Below, piece by piece: positions 6,891-16,700 of a stretch of DNA of 55,147 nucleotides. The first letter of the stretch is position 1. Each line of letters begins with the position of its first letter. The notes beneath the pieces were generated by a model that made no database searches, had not been told where the DNA came from, and saw only the letters and a program-made list of their open reading frames with translations. The stretch is from Tardiphaga sp. (GTDB taxonomy: Bacteria; Pseudomonadota; Alphaproteobacteria; Rhizobiales; Xanthobacteraceae): the NCBI GenBank assembly GCA_030147505.1, contig JASBVG010000132.1, positions 1-55,147 of the forward strand, read 5' to 3'. Position numbers and translations under genes: made by a program.

Positions 6891-7673
6891 TCATAGGACC
6901 AATTTATCTGCTAGACTCTCGCGAATTCTTTTCGATCCCAAGTCAGTCAAGCGAAAGTTCCCGCTATCTAAAAGGATCGCCTGCCTTTTCGATGGTGCTA
7001 CCAATCTTTTGAGAGCTTCTGTTACTCTAGGTGCCGGAGATAGAACGTGAAGACCGAGCGTTCTTCGCGAGAGGCCATCTTCTCCTGCATAGTGAAGCAA
7101 GATCAGAACTTCCTCTTCTGGCGTTAGATCAGTCCTCTGAACTAGTACTTTTTCTCCAAAAATTCCTACTGCTGGGACGTCGAATTGAAGAAGCTCTCGG
7201 ATGGCTTTTGCTACTTTTTCCCGGTCGCCTCGCCAAAATACTCGCAAAATCTCATTCATCACCCATCGGACGCACTCGATAACAAGCTTAGAGTCCATAT
7301 GATTTGGTTTGTATGAAGGGGAGATGTGAACAGCCCCTCGCTGGCTACGAAATTTGTAGATCGTCTTTAGCGTCCGGATAATGTGAAGCGCGTCTTGTCT
7401 AGGTGTAATCGAATGAGGATTCTGATCGCCTTCAATGTAGCTGGCGCAATCTGCAAAACTCTTAGATCTGTTCAAATTTGTGGAGTCTACGTGATACAGG
7501 ATGCGAGCTGCAATTTCGGCAAACTGTCCGCCATCGAGCTGACCTGGTTCCCAATCTCGCTGTATATAACGACGCTCGGACGAGATGAATTCGTCCAAGA
7601 GCTGCGTGCATAACAGATGGTCGAAAGGTGGGCTGAGCTCAGCAAGAAGCCTTTGTTTGTCTACTAAAGGCAC
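6891..7673 (-). CDS. Unrecognised cassette protein with RX6H motif and C-terminal winged helix
   Basis: A 260-residue protein I cannot assign to a named family. The N-terminal 130 residues are mainly helical and include the segment FRSQRGAVHISPSYKPNHMD; Arg109-x6-His116 matches the R-x(4-6)-H pattern of HEPN ribonucleases, and the following hydrophobic helix (VIECVRWVMNEILRVFW) fits a HEPN-like bundle or an Abi_C-type domain. Residues about 180-255 look like a winged helix (EEEVLILLHYAGEDGLSRRTLG, RVTEALKRLV, GNFRLTDLGSKRIRESL). Its start is 4 bases after the stop of the upstream partner (7678-8286), so the two are one operon. Base composition is clearly lower in GC than neighbours, a sign of transfer. 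An abortive-infection or toxin role is only a guess. Confidence 0.7.
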   Translation of the reverse strand: MPLVDKQRLLAELSPPFDHLLCTQLLDEFISSERRYIQRDWEPGQLDGGQFAEIAARILYHVDSTNLNRSKSFADCASYIEGDQNPHSITPRQDALHIIRTLKTIYKFRSQRGAVHISPSYKPNHMDSKLVIECVRWVMNEILRVFWRGDREKVAKAIRELLQFDVPAVGIFGEKVLVQRTDLTPEEEVLILLHYAGEDGLSRRTLGLHVLSPAPRVTEALKRLVAPSKRQAILLDSGNFRLTDLGSKRIRESLADKLVL

Positions 7674-7677
7674 AGCT

Positions 7678-8286
7678 TTATTCCGACTGGCCTAATGCAT
7701 CTCCCACTAGACCTTGGGCTCTCCGAATTCCTTCTTCCGTTAAGAACCAGCGCGGAGGATTCACCGAGGTATTCTCTCCGATTAACGGCGGTCTCTCTTT
7801 CGATTTGAAGTTCCCAAAATCTCTTGAGACGTTGCTAGATCGTACCGTGCCCGATTGTTTGAAGTGCTTATTAAACGTATTCACGAGCGTCGAGTTCGCG
7901 ACTTCATCTTCTCCTGTGATCTCTTTCAGTACGTAAATTAGCCAAAGAGTTTTTTCTGAAGTCTTCCACTGCTGCCGTGGATTGCCGAATTTCTCTGGAG
8001 AATGCTTGAAGTCGATAGCGGGTGGGCCATCGTTATCGGCGGTCGAGCCGTTCGATGGCTTTTTTCTCCGCGTCTTTCTAGGGGAGACATCGACTATGGG
8101 AGGCCGATTGCTAGGTCGATTTTCATCATCATCATCTGAATCGACATCAATGATACCACTAGTCGGCTTGATCAAGCTGGCCATCTGTTGGCCAATACTT
8201 CGACTTATCAATGCTGCGTCTTCGCGAGCGCCTTCGATCTCCAACTCGAATCCTTGCAACTTCATCTTGATGCGGAATTTTGACAT
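7678..8286 (-). CDS. Unrecognised cassette protein with acidic linker and C-terminal winged-helix-like domain
   Basis: A 202-residue protein, first gene of the two-gene cassette. Residues 1-38 (KFRIKMKLQGFELEIEGARED then a helix ISRSIGQQMASLI) form a beta-beta-alpha unit. Residues 45-95 are an acidic then basic, disordered linker (DVDSDDDDE, RKTRRKKPS). Residues 105-202 contain a helical part (TSEKTLWLIYVLKEITGED, STLVNTFNKHFKQ) and a likely wing ending WFLTEEGIRRAQGL, which has the same F-L-T-x-x-G-x-x-R closing pattern as the partner protein. It could be a DNA-binding sensor. Low GC, Ser/Asp/Asn-rich composition and no homologue I recognise. A palindrome lies 12 bases upstream of its start. 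Confidence 0.7.
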   Translation of the reverse strand: MSKFRIKMKLQGFELEIEGAREDAALISRSIGQQMASLIKPTSGIIDVDSDDDDENRPSNRPPIVDVSPRKTRRKKPSNGSTADNDGPPAIDFKHSPEKFGNPRQQWKTSEKTLWLIYVLKEITGEDEVANSTLVNTFNKHFKQSGTVRSSNVSRDFGNFKSKERPPLIGENTSVNPPRWFLTEEGIRRAQGLVGDALGQSE

Positions 8287-8298
8287 ACGCTCCGTTTC

Positions 8299-8332
8299 CC
8301 TAAGATGTTTGGGTTGTCATAAAAATCTTAGG
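8299..8332. promoter_or_regulatory. Palindrome upstream of the two-gene cassette (candidate operator)
   Basis: Arms CCTAAGAT (8299-8306) and ATCTTAGG (8325-8332) are perfect reverse complements separated by 18 bases, in the 5' leader or promoter of the cassette (first start at 8286). The arms are about 26 bases apart centre to centre, and a transcript hairpin with such a long loop would be weak, so a protein-bound operator is more likely. The cassette proteins both seem to carry winged helices, so self-control is plausible. Confidence 0.5.
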
Positions 8333-8382
8333 TTGCCGAAATGCTTGGCCTAATGCAAGAACAAAAAGAGAACTATCCACAT

Positions 8383-8413
8383 GTATAAAAGCCGGGGCGA
8401 AGCGCCCCGGCTT
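8383..8413 (-). terminator. Rho-independent terminator of the thi operon
   Basis: On the minus strand AAGCCGGGGCG and its complement CGCCCCGGCTT form a strong stem with a 3-base loop, followed by TTTTATA. It lies about 65 bases after the thiC stop and closes the thiO-S-G-E-C operon. Confidence 0.88.
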
Positions 8414-8476
8414 GATCTGTATCTTTAGCCGCTCCTACAGCGCCTTGTTACTATCCTTCACCGCCTGCGCCTGGAC

Positions 8477-10363
<1,887 letters not shown>

Positions 10364-10389
10364 GGGACGATCCTCCGTTGGTTTTGCTA

Positions 10390-10998
10390 TCAGGCTACTT
10401 GTTCGGAAAGGCCGAGCCATTGCCGCACGCGGGCATCCGGATCGGAATTCTGGGTGACATCGCTGACCACAGCGATGGAATCGGCACCCGCGGCAAATAT
10501 CTCCGCGGCGTGTTCGAATTTGATGCCGCCGATGGCGACCAGCGGGATATCGCCGACGCGCTTCTTCCACACCGATATCTTCGGCACGCCCTGCGGCGCG
10601 AAGCGCATCGCCTTCAGCGTGGTGAAGAAGATCGGCCCGAGCGCGACATAGTCAGGCCCGGCGCGCAGCGCGTTTTCGAGTTCTTCCTCGTCATGCGTGG
10701 AGAGGCCGAGCGTGATGCCGGCTTTCTTGATCGCAGCGACATCGGCTTCGGCGAGGTCTTCCTGGCCGAGATGCAGATGCTGCGCCTTCAGCTCGATGGC
10801 AACGCGCCAGTAATCGTTGACCACCAGCTTCGTGCTTGTGCCTTTGGTCGCGTCGAGTGCTGCGCGAAACAGGATCATCGCCGACGCATCATCGAGATCT
10901 TTGGCGCGCAATTGCACGGTGCCGACGCCAAGCGCGGTGAGGCGCCGGACCCATTCGACGGTGTCGACGACAGGATAGAAACGGTCAGGATACGGCAT
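10390..10998 (-). CDS. thiE: Thiamin phosphate synthase ThiE
   Basis: A 202-residue TIM barrel that joins hydroxymethylpyrimidine diphosphate and thiazole phosphate to give thiamin phosphate. Visible landmarks: FYPVVDTVEWVRRLTALGV, VQLRAKDL (pyrophosphate site), LVVNDYWRVAIEL, HLHLGQEDL, GLSTHDEEEL, DYVALGPIFFTTLK (the GPIF phosphate loop) and PLVAIGGI. Start at MPYPDRFYP, overlapping the 3' end of thiG by 14 bases. A frame extending to 11046 would overlap more and adds residues foreign to the family. Compared with E. coli the YPV start replaces the usual LYLVTD strand, as in other alphaproteobacteria. Confidence 0.93.
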   Translation of the reverse strand: MPYPDRFYPVVDTVEWVRRLTALGVGTVQLRAKDLDDASAMILFRAALDATKGTSTKLVVNDYWRVAIELKAQHLHLGQEDLAEADVAAIKKAGITLGLSTHDEEELENALRAGPDYVALGPIFFTTLKAMRFAPQGVPKISVWKKRVGDIPLVAIGGIKFEHAAEIFAAGADSIAVVSDVTQNSDPDARVRQWLGLSEQVA

Positions 10999-11767
10999 GC
11001 CAGAACGGTGTCCCGATGACTGGAGTGGAAGGGGAAGCGAAGTCACGTTCGCCCATCAGCCCGGCTTCAAAGCCGATGCGGCCAGCTTCGACGGCGAGAC
11101 GGAAAGCATTGGCCATGGCGACGGGATCAGCGGCTTTGGCGACGGCGGTGTTGAGCAGCACGGCGTCATAGCCGAGCTCCAGCGCTTCCGCCGCATGCGA
11201 GGGCGCGCCGATGCCGGCATCGACCACCAGCGTGATATCGGGCAAGCGGTCGCGCAGCAGTTTGAGCGCATCACGATTGATGATGCCGCGCGCGCTGCCG
11301 ATCGGCGCCGCCCATGGCATGACAACCTTGCAGCCGGCGTCCACCAGGCGCATCGCGACGCCGAGGTCTTCGGTGCAATAGGGGAAGACTTCGAACCCGT
11401 CCTTGACCAGAATATTCGCTGCTTCGACCAGGCCGACCACATCGGGCTGCAGCGTGTCGTTGTCGGCGATCACTTCCAGTTTGATCCAAGGCGTGCCGAA
11501 CAATTCGCGCGCGAGTTTTGCGGTCGTCACTGCCTCGCGCACGCTGCGGCAGCCGGCGGTGTTCGGCAGCACGGCAACATCGAGCTCGCGGATCAGTGAC
11601 CAGAACGCATCGCCTGTCTTGCCGCCCGCGGTCTCGCGGCGAACGGACACGGTGACAATGCCAGCGCCGGAGGCGCGGATGGAATCCTGCATGATCGCGG
11701 GCGAGGGATACAGCGCCGTGCCGATCAGGAGGCGGGAAGAAAAATCCTTGCCGTAGAAATTCACCAT
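10985..11767 (-). CDS. thiG: Thiazole synthase ThiG
   Basis: A 260-residue TIM barrel that forms the thiazole phosphate ring from deoxyxylulose phosphate, dehydroglycine and the ThiS thiocarboxylate. Landmarks: SRLLIGTALYPSP, VTVSVRRE, LPNTAGCRSVREAV, WIKLEVIADNDTLQPD, YCTEDLGVAMRLVDAGC, MPWAAPIGSARGI, LVVDAGIGAPSHAAEAL and AVLLNTAVAKAADP. Start MVNFYGKDFS has GAGGGTGATCC upstream. The gene is 5 bases after thiS and overlaps thiE by 14 bases, so the three are translated together. The dehydroglycine comes from ThiO, the first gene in the operon. Confidence 0.96.
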   Translation of the reverse strand: MVNFYGKDFSSRLLIGTALYPSPAIMQDSIRASGAGIVTVSVRRETAGGKTGDAFWSLIRELDVAVLPNTAGCRSVREAVTTAKLARELFGTPWIKLEVIADNDTLQPDVVGLVEAANILVKDGFEVFPYCTEDLGVAMRLVDAGCKVVMPWAAPIGSARGIINRDALKLLRDRLPDITLVVDAGIGAPSHAAEALELGYDAVLLNTAVAKAADPVAMANAFRLAVEAGRIGFEAGLMGERDFASPSTPVIGTPFWHAVS

Positions 11768-11772
11768 CGGGA

Positions 11773-11970
11773 TCACCCTCCCTGCCGCGGCGTGATGATT
11801 TCGATCTCGTCGCCCGCCTTCAGTGTCGTCTCCGCCCACTGGCTGCGTGGCACCACGTCGTAATTGATGGCGATGGCGCAATGGGTGCCTTCGTAGTCAA
11901 GCTCGCTGAGCAGTGCGGCCACATGCGACGACTGGATCTCGCGTTGTTCGCCATTGACGGTCACTTGCAT
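11773..11970 (-). CDS. thiS: Sulfur carrier protein ThiS
   Basis: A 65-residue ubiquitin-like protein ending PRQGG; the terminal Gly-Gly is adenylated and converted to the thiocarboxylate that donates sulfur to ThiG. MQVTVNGEQREI and AETTLKAGDEIEIITP are the conserved first and last strands. It overlaps the end of thiO by 10 bases. No thiF is seen in the window, so activation must be by an enzyme coded elsewhere. Confidence 0.95.
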   Translation of the reverse strand: MQVTVNGEQREIQSSHVAALLSELDYEGTHCAIAINYDVVPRSQWAETTLKAGDEIEIITPRQGG

Positions 11971-12998
11971 TGCATCACCTCGTTATCGATCGCGCCACGC
12001 TGCACGTAATTCAGCGTCAGCTCCGCCAGCGCAGGGGCCAGCAGGAAGCCGTGGCGATAGAGGCCGTTCACCGCGATCCTGTTCTTGTCGATCGCAATCT
12101 TTGGCAGGTTGTCGGGAAAAGCCGGGCGCAGGCCCGAGCCGAATTCGAGAATGCGCGCTTCGGCAAAAGCCGGATGCACCGCATAGGCGGCGCCCAGCAG
12201 CTCCAGCGCCGAACGCACGCTGACGCCGTTGCCTTCGTTTTCTATGGAGGTCGCGCCCAGCATGAAGCGGTTGTTCGCGCGCGGGATCACATAAAGCGGC
12301 CAGCGCGGATGCATCAGGCGGACCGGGCGCGACAGCTGCACCTCATCGCTCTCGATGATGATGATCTCGCCCTTGACGCCGCGCAGCTTCGATGCCGGCT
12401 CGTCCTCGCGCGCGAACAAGCCGCGACAGTCGATCACGAGACCGTCGAGGTCTTCGGCCTTCGCCTCGCAATTGTATTTGATGATGCCGCCGGCAGCCGT
12501 GATGCGCCGATGCAGTTCGGGCAGCACCAGACGCGGTTCGACATGGCCTTCGCCGGGATAGAACAGCCCCTCGCGAAAACGGCCTTCCAGCGATGGCTCG
12601 ATCTCGGCGACACCGGCGGCATCGAGCCGCGTATAGCCCGAGGTCATCCTGGCAAAACGCTCGAAATCGGCGCGGTCGCGCGGATGCGCGATCACCAGGG
12701 AGCCGTTGAATGGCGTGTCGGGCAGCTCCTGCCGCCACAGATCCAGCGCACGCAGGCCGAGTCGCGAGATCAGCGGCTCGGAAACCTCGGCCTCGCACCA
12801 TGGCGCCAGCATGCCGCCGCCCCAATGGGTCGTGGCCTCGCGCATGCCCGCATTGTCGCGCTCATACAGCGTGACGCTGCGGCCGGCCTTGGCAAGCAGC
12901 AAAGCCTGCCACGCACCAGCGATACCCGCGCCAATGATGGATATAGGAGAGTTCGCAACGGCGGACTCGCCGTGCGACGCATTCGTCGTCTGATTCAT
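11961..12998 (-). CDS. thiO: Glycine oxidase ThiO
   Basis: FAD-dependent amine oxidase of 345 residues that oxidises glycine to dehydroglycine for thiazole formation in aerobic bacteria. The dinucleotide fold IIGAGIAGAWQALLLAKAG (about 21-39) ends with the acidic LYERD. HWGGGMLAPW (about 58-67), GEGHVEPRLVL and GLYRHGFLLAPALAELT (the C-terminal FAD contact near residue 320) are typical of the DAO/ThiO family. The first gene after a TPP riboswitch, whose 3' end reaches almost to this ATG, so translation is probably switched by thiamin diphosphate. Confidence 0.95.
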   Translation of the reverse strand: MNQTTNASHGESAVANSPISIIGAGIAGAWQALLLAKAGRSVTLYERDNAGMREATTHWGGGMLAPWCEAEVSEPLISRLGLRALDLWRQELPDTPFNGSLVIAHPRDRADFERFARMTSGYTRLDAAGVAEIEPSLEGRFREGLFYPGEGHVEPRLVLPELHRRITAAGGIIKYNCEAKAEDLDGLVIDCRGLFAREDEPASKLRGVKGEIIIIESDEVQLSRPVRLMHPRWPLYVIPRANNRFMLGATSIENEGNGVSVRSALELLGAAYAVHPAFAEARILEFGSGLRPAFPDNLPKIAIDKNRIAVNGLYRHGFLLAPALAELTLNYVQRGAIDNEVMQCK

Positions 12999-13001
12999 CC
13001 C

Positions 13002-13118
13002 TGTCCCTTCGCCGGCATGACCCGGATCAGGTTCAAAGGGTCACCGCGGTATCGCATCGCTCAGGATTGAGCATGCAAGCTAGCGGTATCTCAGCTCCTC
13101 GTCGGAGCCCCCCTCGGA
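13002..13118 (-). ncRNA. TPP riboswitch (THI element)
   Basis: On the minus strand the conserved CTGAGAT core lies at about 13088-13094 and the second core (ACCCTTTGAACCTGAT then CCGGGTCATGCCGGCGAAGGG) at 13006-13042. The helix arm between them contains an extended P3a-like stem (GCATGCTCA/TGAGCGATGC). The 3' strand of P1 (GAAGGGACAGG) overlaps the ribosome site of thiO, 3 bases from its ATG, which points to control of translation start. Confidence 0.95.
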
Positions 13119-13180
13119 ACGTCTCTAATTTAAACCTCCGGTCGGGCGTGTCAACGCGCCTTCACCGGATGGTCACATTC

Positions 13181-13711
13181 TCATTTCGCTTCGACGCTGG
13201 CTTGCTGGGTCTGCGCGGCTTCCTGCTGCTTCAGCCGCTCGGCCTCTTTGGCGAAGATCGGCTGGTGCGGCGGTGCGGAGACCTCCGCGCGCATGCGCTT
13301 GGCGGCGTAGTAGTAGCCGCCGGCATAGTAGCGCACCGCGCGGTTGTGGTCGCCATGGGCGGCGCGATAGGCGCCGGCGAGATATTTGACGCCGTAAGCG
13401 AGATTGGTGTTGGGATCGCGCAGGCCTTCGGCAGTGCCGCTGTAGCCGACGCCGCGGGCGGTCGCGAGCTTGATCTGCATCAGGCCGATGGTGCCGCCGC
13501 GGCCGATCAGGCCTGCATTGTACTTGCTCTCGCGCATGATGACGCGATGCACCAGCGCTTCCGGCACACCATTGGCCTGGGCATGCGATGCCGCCATGGC
13601 CTGATAATCGGCGCGCTGTTGCGCATGGGCGAATTGCGGGAGGGCAGCGAGGGCCAGGGCCGACGCCAGAACAGCAGGAAAACGGGTCATCAACGGTCTC
13701 GAAAATCGCAT
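13181..13711 (-). CDS. Periplasmic lytic transglycosylase (SLT domain)
   Basis: A 176-residue exported murein hydrolase that cuts the MurNAc-GlcNAc bond with anhydro ring formation. Signal peptide up to about residue 30 (VLASALALAALPQFAHAQ). The SLT domain follows: LVHRVIMRESKYNAGLIGRG contains the catalytic Glu (MRESKYN), IGLMQIKLATARGVGY is the GLMQ motif, and NTNLAYGVKYLAGAY then RAVRYYAGG the last helices. The C-terminal 40 residues are a Gln/Ala/Lys-rich tail. No clear ribosome site decides between the ATG at 13711 and one 21 bases later; the longer form is given. It stands alone between the riboswitch and the membrane protein gene. Confidence 0.88.
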   Translation of the reverse strand: MRFSRPLMTRFPAVLASALALAALPQFAHAQQRADYQAMAASHAQANGVPEALVHRVIMRESKYNAGLIGRGGTIGLMQIKLATARGVGYSGTAEGLRDPNTNLAYGVKYLAGAYRAAHGDHNRAVRYYAGGYYYAAKRMRAEVSAPPHQPIFAKEAERLKQQEAAQTQQASVEAK

Positions 13712-13908
13712 CGGCCGCGTTTAGCGAGCCGGTCTTTCAGATGGCCTAAACCATCCCGTTCAATTCTTGTCGTTTGAGGCGCGAATTGAGTCTTTCTCGG
13801 GGCTGCGAGTCCCGGTTCCGGCAGCGATTTACCCCAAATTATGCCGCTCCGTGGTTCCCTCGCATCATTCGCGGCTGCTGATGCCGTTCTGCCACGGTTG
13901 GCCCGTCC

Positions 13909-15366
13909 ATGACCATGTCCCTAGCCCACGCCACGTCAGCCCGCAAAGCAGATGGCCTGCTGCCGCTCTGGGTCGGCATCGCCGTCTATGCGCTGCTGCT
14001 CGCGGTGGGCAGCGGTCTGCTCAACGATCCCGACACCTATTGGCAGATCACGCTCGGGCAGTGGATGCTCGATCACCATGCGGTGCCGCGCACGGATATC
14101 TACTCGTTCACGATGCAGGGGCAGCCCTGGATCTCGACGCAGTGGCTGGCGCAGGTGGCTTATGCGCTCGCCTATCGCGCCGGCGGCTGGGCCGGCCCGG
14201 TCATGCTTGCCGCAGCCTCCGCTTCGCTCGCCATCGCGTTGCTCGCGCGCTTCCTGCATGCGCGGCTCGCGCGCACGCCGACTCTGGTCATTCTCGCCGC
14301 GACACTGGCGCTGATGGCCGGTCATATGCTGGCGCGGCCGCATGTGCTGGCGATGCCGGTGATGGTCGCCTGGGTCGCCGGTCTCGTCGATGCGATGGAT
14401 CGCAAAAGCGCGCCGTCGTTCTGGCTGCTGCCGCTGATGGCGCTGTGGGCCAATCTGCATGGCGGCTTCGTGCTTGGCCTGGCATTGATGGGTCCCATCG
14501 CGCTCGATGCGATCTGGCGTGCGCCGAAGGATCGGCAGGCCCGCATGCTGCTGCGCTGGGCGCTGTTCGGTCTCGCCGCGCTCGCTGCCAGTTGCATCAC
14601 GCCCTATGGCTGGGAAGCGCTGCTCGCCTCGCGGCGTATCCTCAGCCTCGGCGCCGCGCTCGCCGTGATCGGCGAATGGCGCCCGGCGAATTTCGGCAAG
14701 GCGGGACCGCTCGAATTCTCCGTGCTTGCGGCCTTCGCCTTCGTGCTGTGGCGCGGCATCACGCTGCCGCCGATGCGCATCGTGCTGGTGCTCGGTTTCG
14801 TCTATATGGCGCTCGGCCATGTCCGCAATGCCGAAGTGCTCGCGCTGCTTGCGCCGCTGGTGCTGGCGAAGCCGCTCGGCGAACAGCTCGGACGGAATGA
14901 AGATGCGGCGTCTGCGCCGCACCGGCTGATGCTTGTCGGCGTCGCGCTGTGCCTGATGGCGGGGACCATCGTTGTCGCCTCTATCCGCCAATATACGCCG
15001 TCGGAACGCGCAGCGCCCATTGCTGCGGTGGATGCGCTGAAGAAGCTCAACGTCAACCGAGTCTTCAACGACTACGATTTCGGCGGCTATCTGATCTGGC
15101 GCGGCGTGCCGACCTTCATCGATGGCCGCACCGAATTGTTCGGCGAGAAGCTGATGGTTGATCACAACGACGCCAGCGGCCTTGCCCAGCCGGACAACCT
15201 GTTCCGCCTGCTCCACGACTACAACATCGACGCCACCTTCATGCGCACCGAAAGCGCGGCGACCAAACTGCTCGATCGCCTCGATGGCTGGGACAAGGTC
15301 TATAGCGACGATCTCGCGACCATCCATGTGCGACGGGCCGGAGCGTCAGGGAAGGTGAGGGAGTAG
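13909..15366 (+). CDS. Polytopic membrane protein, GT-C-like
   Basis: A 485-residue protein with about 10-12 transmembrane helices across residues 18-365 and a soluble C-terminal part. The first periplasmic loop carries GSGLLNDPDTYWQITLGQWM and PRTDIYSFTMQGQPW, with a conserved Asp-Pro-Asp-Thr-Tyr that recalls the acidic first loop of GT-C glycosyltransferases. The end has VNRVFNDYDFGGYLIWRG and PTFIDGRTELFGE, conserved in a family of uncharacterised bacterial membrane proteins. I infer a lipid-linked sugar transferase-like fold but no substrate. It ends 3 bases from the convergent histidine kinase gene. Confidence 0.75.
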   Translation: MTMSLAHATSARKADGLLPLWVGIAVYALLLAVGSGLLNDPDTYWQITLGQWMLDHHAVPRTDIYSFTMQGQPWISTQWLAQVAYALAYRAGGWAGPVMLAAASASLAIALLARFLHARLARTPTLVILAATLALMAGHMLARPHVLAMPVMVAWVAGLVDAMDRKSAPSFWLLPLMALWANLHGGFVLGLALMGPIALDAIWRAPKDRQARMLLRWALFGLAALAASCITPYGWEALLASRRILSLGAALAVIGEWRPANFGKAGPLEFSVLAAFAFVLWRGITLPPMRIVLVLGFVYMALGHVRNAEVLALLAPLVLAKPLGEQLGRNEDAASAPHRLMLVGVALCLMAGTIVVASIRQYTPSERAAPIAAVDALKKLNVNRVFNDYDFGGYLIWRGVPTFIDGRTELFGEKLMVDHNDASGLAQPDNLFRLLHDYNIDATFMRTESAATKLLDRLDGWDKVYSDDLATIHVRRAGASGKVRE

Positions 15367-15369
15367 AGC

Positions 15370-16698
15370 TTACGCCGCCGCTTTTCCGCTGTCCGGCACC
15401 GGCAGCGTAATCCGCACGATCAGGCCCTGCGGTTGACGATCCCGCAATGTCAGCTCGCCGCCATGAGCCAGTGCGATGGCACGGGCAATGGACAGCCCGA
15501 GCCCGAAGCCGGCCGCTTCGTGGTCCATGTTCCGCGCATCGTCGCCACGCACGAACGGCTGCAGCATCGCGCTCTTCTGCGCGTCGGAAATGCCCGGCCC
15601 GTCATCGGCGACTTCGATTATCGCGCCGTCCTTCGACATCACCAGCGTGATCGCCGCCTCGCCGCCGAACTTCACGGCATTCTCCACGAGATTGGTCACT
15701 GCACGGTGCAGGTCGTCGGGCCGCGCCATTGCCATTGCATGGGAGGGGCCCTGATAGGTCACCAGATGGCCGATATCGGCGAACTGGTCGGCGATCAGTT
15801 GCAGCGTGGTGGCGATGTCGGTGAGCGTCAGCTCCTCCAGCCGGCGGTCGTTGCGCAGGAACGACAGCACCGCCTCCAGCATTGCGCGCATCTGGTCGAG
15901 GTCGCGCAGCATGTGGCGGCGATTGCCTTCATCCTCGATGAATTCCGAACGCAGCCGCAGCCGCGTGATCGGCGTGCGCAGATCGTGGCTGATGGCGGCG
16001 AGCATCTTGGTGCGGTCGTCGATCAGCGCGGTGATGCGCTCGCGCATGCGGTTGAGCGCGCGGGCGACGGCGCGGATCTCTTCGGGGCCACGCTCGGGCA
16101 GCGGCGTGGCGGTGCCGCTCAGGCTGAATTCCTCGGCCGTTTTTGCAAACGAAGACAGCGGTTCGGCAAGCATCCGCGCGGCCCACAGGCCGAGCAGCGT
16201 CAGTGTGATCACGGCGAAGGCGAACGTGATGAACACTGGCCCGCCCCAGAACGGGCGGGGCCGACGTTCCGGCATGTCGCTCACCGAGAATTTTTCGCCG
16301 TCGGGCAGCACGATGCCGATGCGGTCGCCGGCCAGCGGCATCGTGCGCGCGTCGCGCCCCATCAGTCGGTTCATGCGGCGAAACGGAAATTCTTCGGCGC
16401 GCTGGTCAGCATTCGCACTCGGGACAAGACCCTCCCGCTCCTGGCGCAGGTCGAAGCTGGGGAAGGTCTGCTGCATCCGCGCCAGCAGCGCCGGTCGTTC
16501 GCTGGCCGGCGTCGCCGACAGCAGCTTCGCCATCGCCACCAGTTCGCCGTGACCGCGGTCGGGCGGGATCGGCTGGTCCGGCCGCAGCACCGCGAAGCCG
16601 ATGCCGATGATGACGTGGATGGCGACGATCGACACCACCACCAGCGCGGCGATCTGGCCGCTGATCCGCCGCAGGTTGAGGACGTTCAGCAGCTTCAT
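15370..16698 (-). CDS. Sensor histidine kinase, EnvZ-like
   Basis: A 442-residue inner-membrane kinase. TM1 about 12-36, a periplasmic part about 37-152, TM2 about 153-175, a HAMP linker (about 175-228, LAEPLSSFAKTAEEFS), then the H-box AAISHDLRTPITRLRLR with phospho-acceptor His238, and an HATPase domain with NLVENAVKFG (N-box), EVADDGPGI (G1), and GFGLGLSIARAIALAHGG (G2). It is 2 bases after the response regulator gene and pairs with it. The periplasmic part has Pro/Arg-rich segments of no known ligand. The signal sensed is unknown. Confidence 0.93.
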   Translation of the reverse strand: MKLLNVLNLRRISGQIAALVVVSIVAIHVIIGIGFAVLRPDQPIPPDRGHGELVAMAKLLSATPASERPALLARMQQTFPSFDLRQEREGLVPSANADQRAEEFPFRRMNRLMGRDARTMPLAGDRIGIVLPDGEKFSVSDMPERRPRPFWGGPVFITFAFAVITLTLLGLWAARMLAEPLSSFAKTAEEFSLSGTATPLPERGPEEIRAVARALNRMRERITALIDDRTKMLAAISHDLRTPITRLRLRSEFIEDEGNRRHMLRDLDQMRAMLEAVLSFLRNDRRLEELTLTDIATTLQLIADQFADIGHLVTYQGPSHAMAMARPDDLHRAVTNLVENAVKFGGEAAITLVMSKDGAIIEVADDGPGISDAQKSAMLQPFVRGDDARNMDHEAAGFGLGLSIARAIALAHGGELTLRDRQPQGLIVRITLPVPDSGKAAA

Positions 16699-16700
16699 GG

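Noticed and set aside
13936..15327. Open frame of 463 codons on the minus strand
   Set aside because: Antisense to the polytopic membrane gene; composition rich in Arg, Gln, His and unlike any family.
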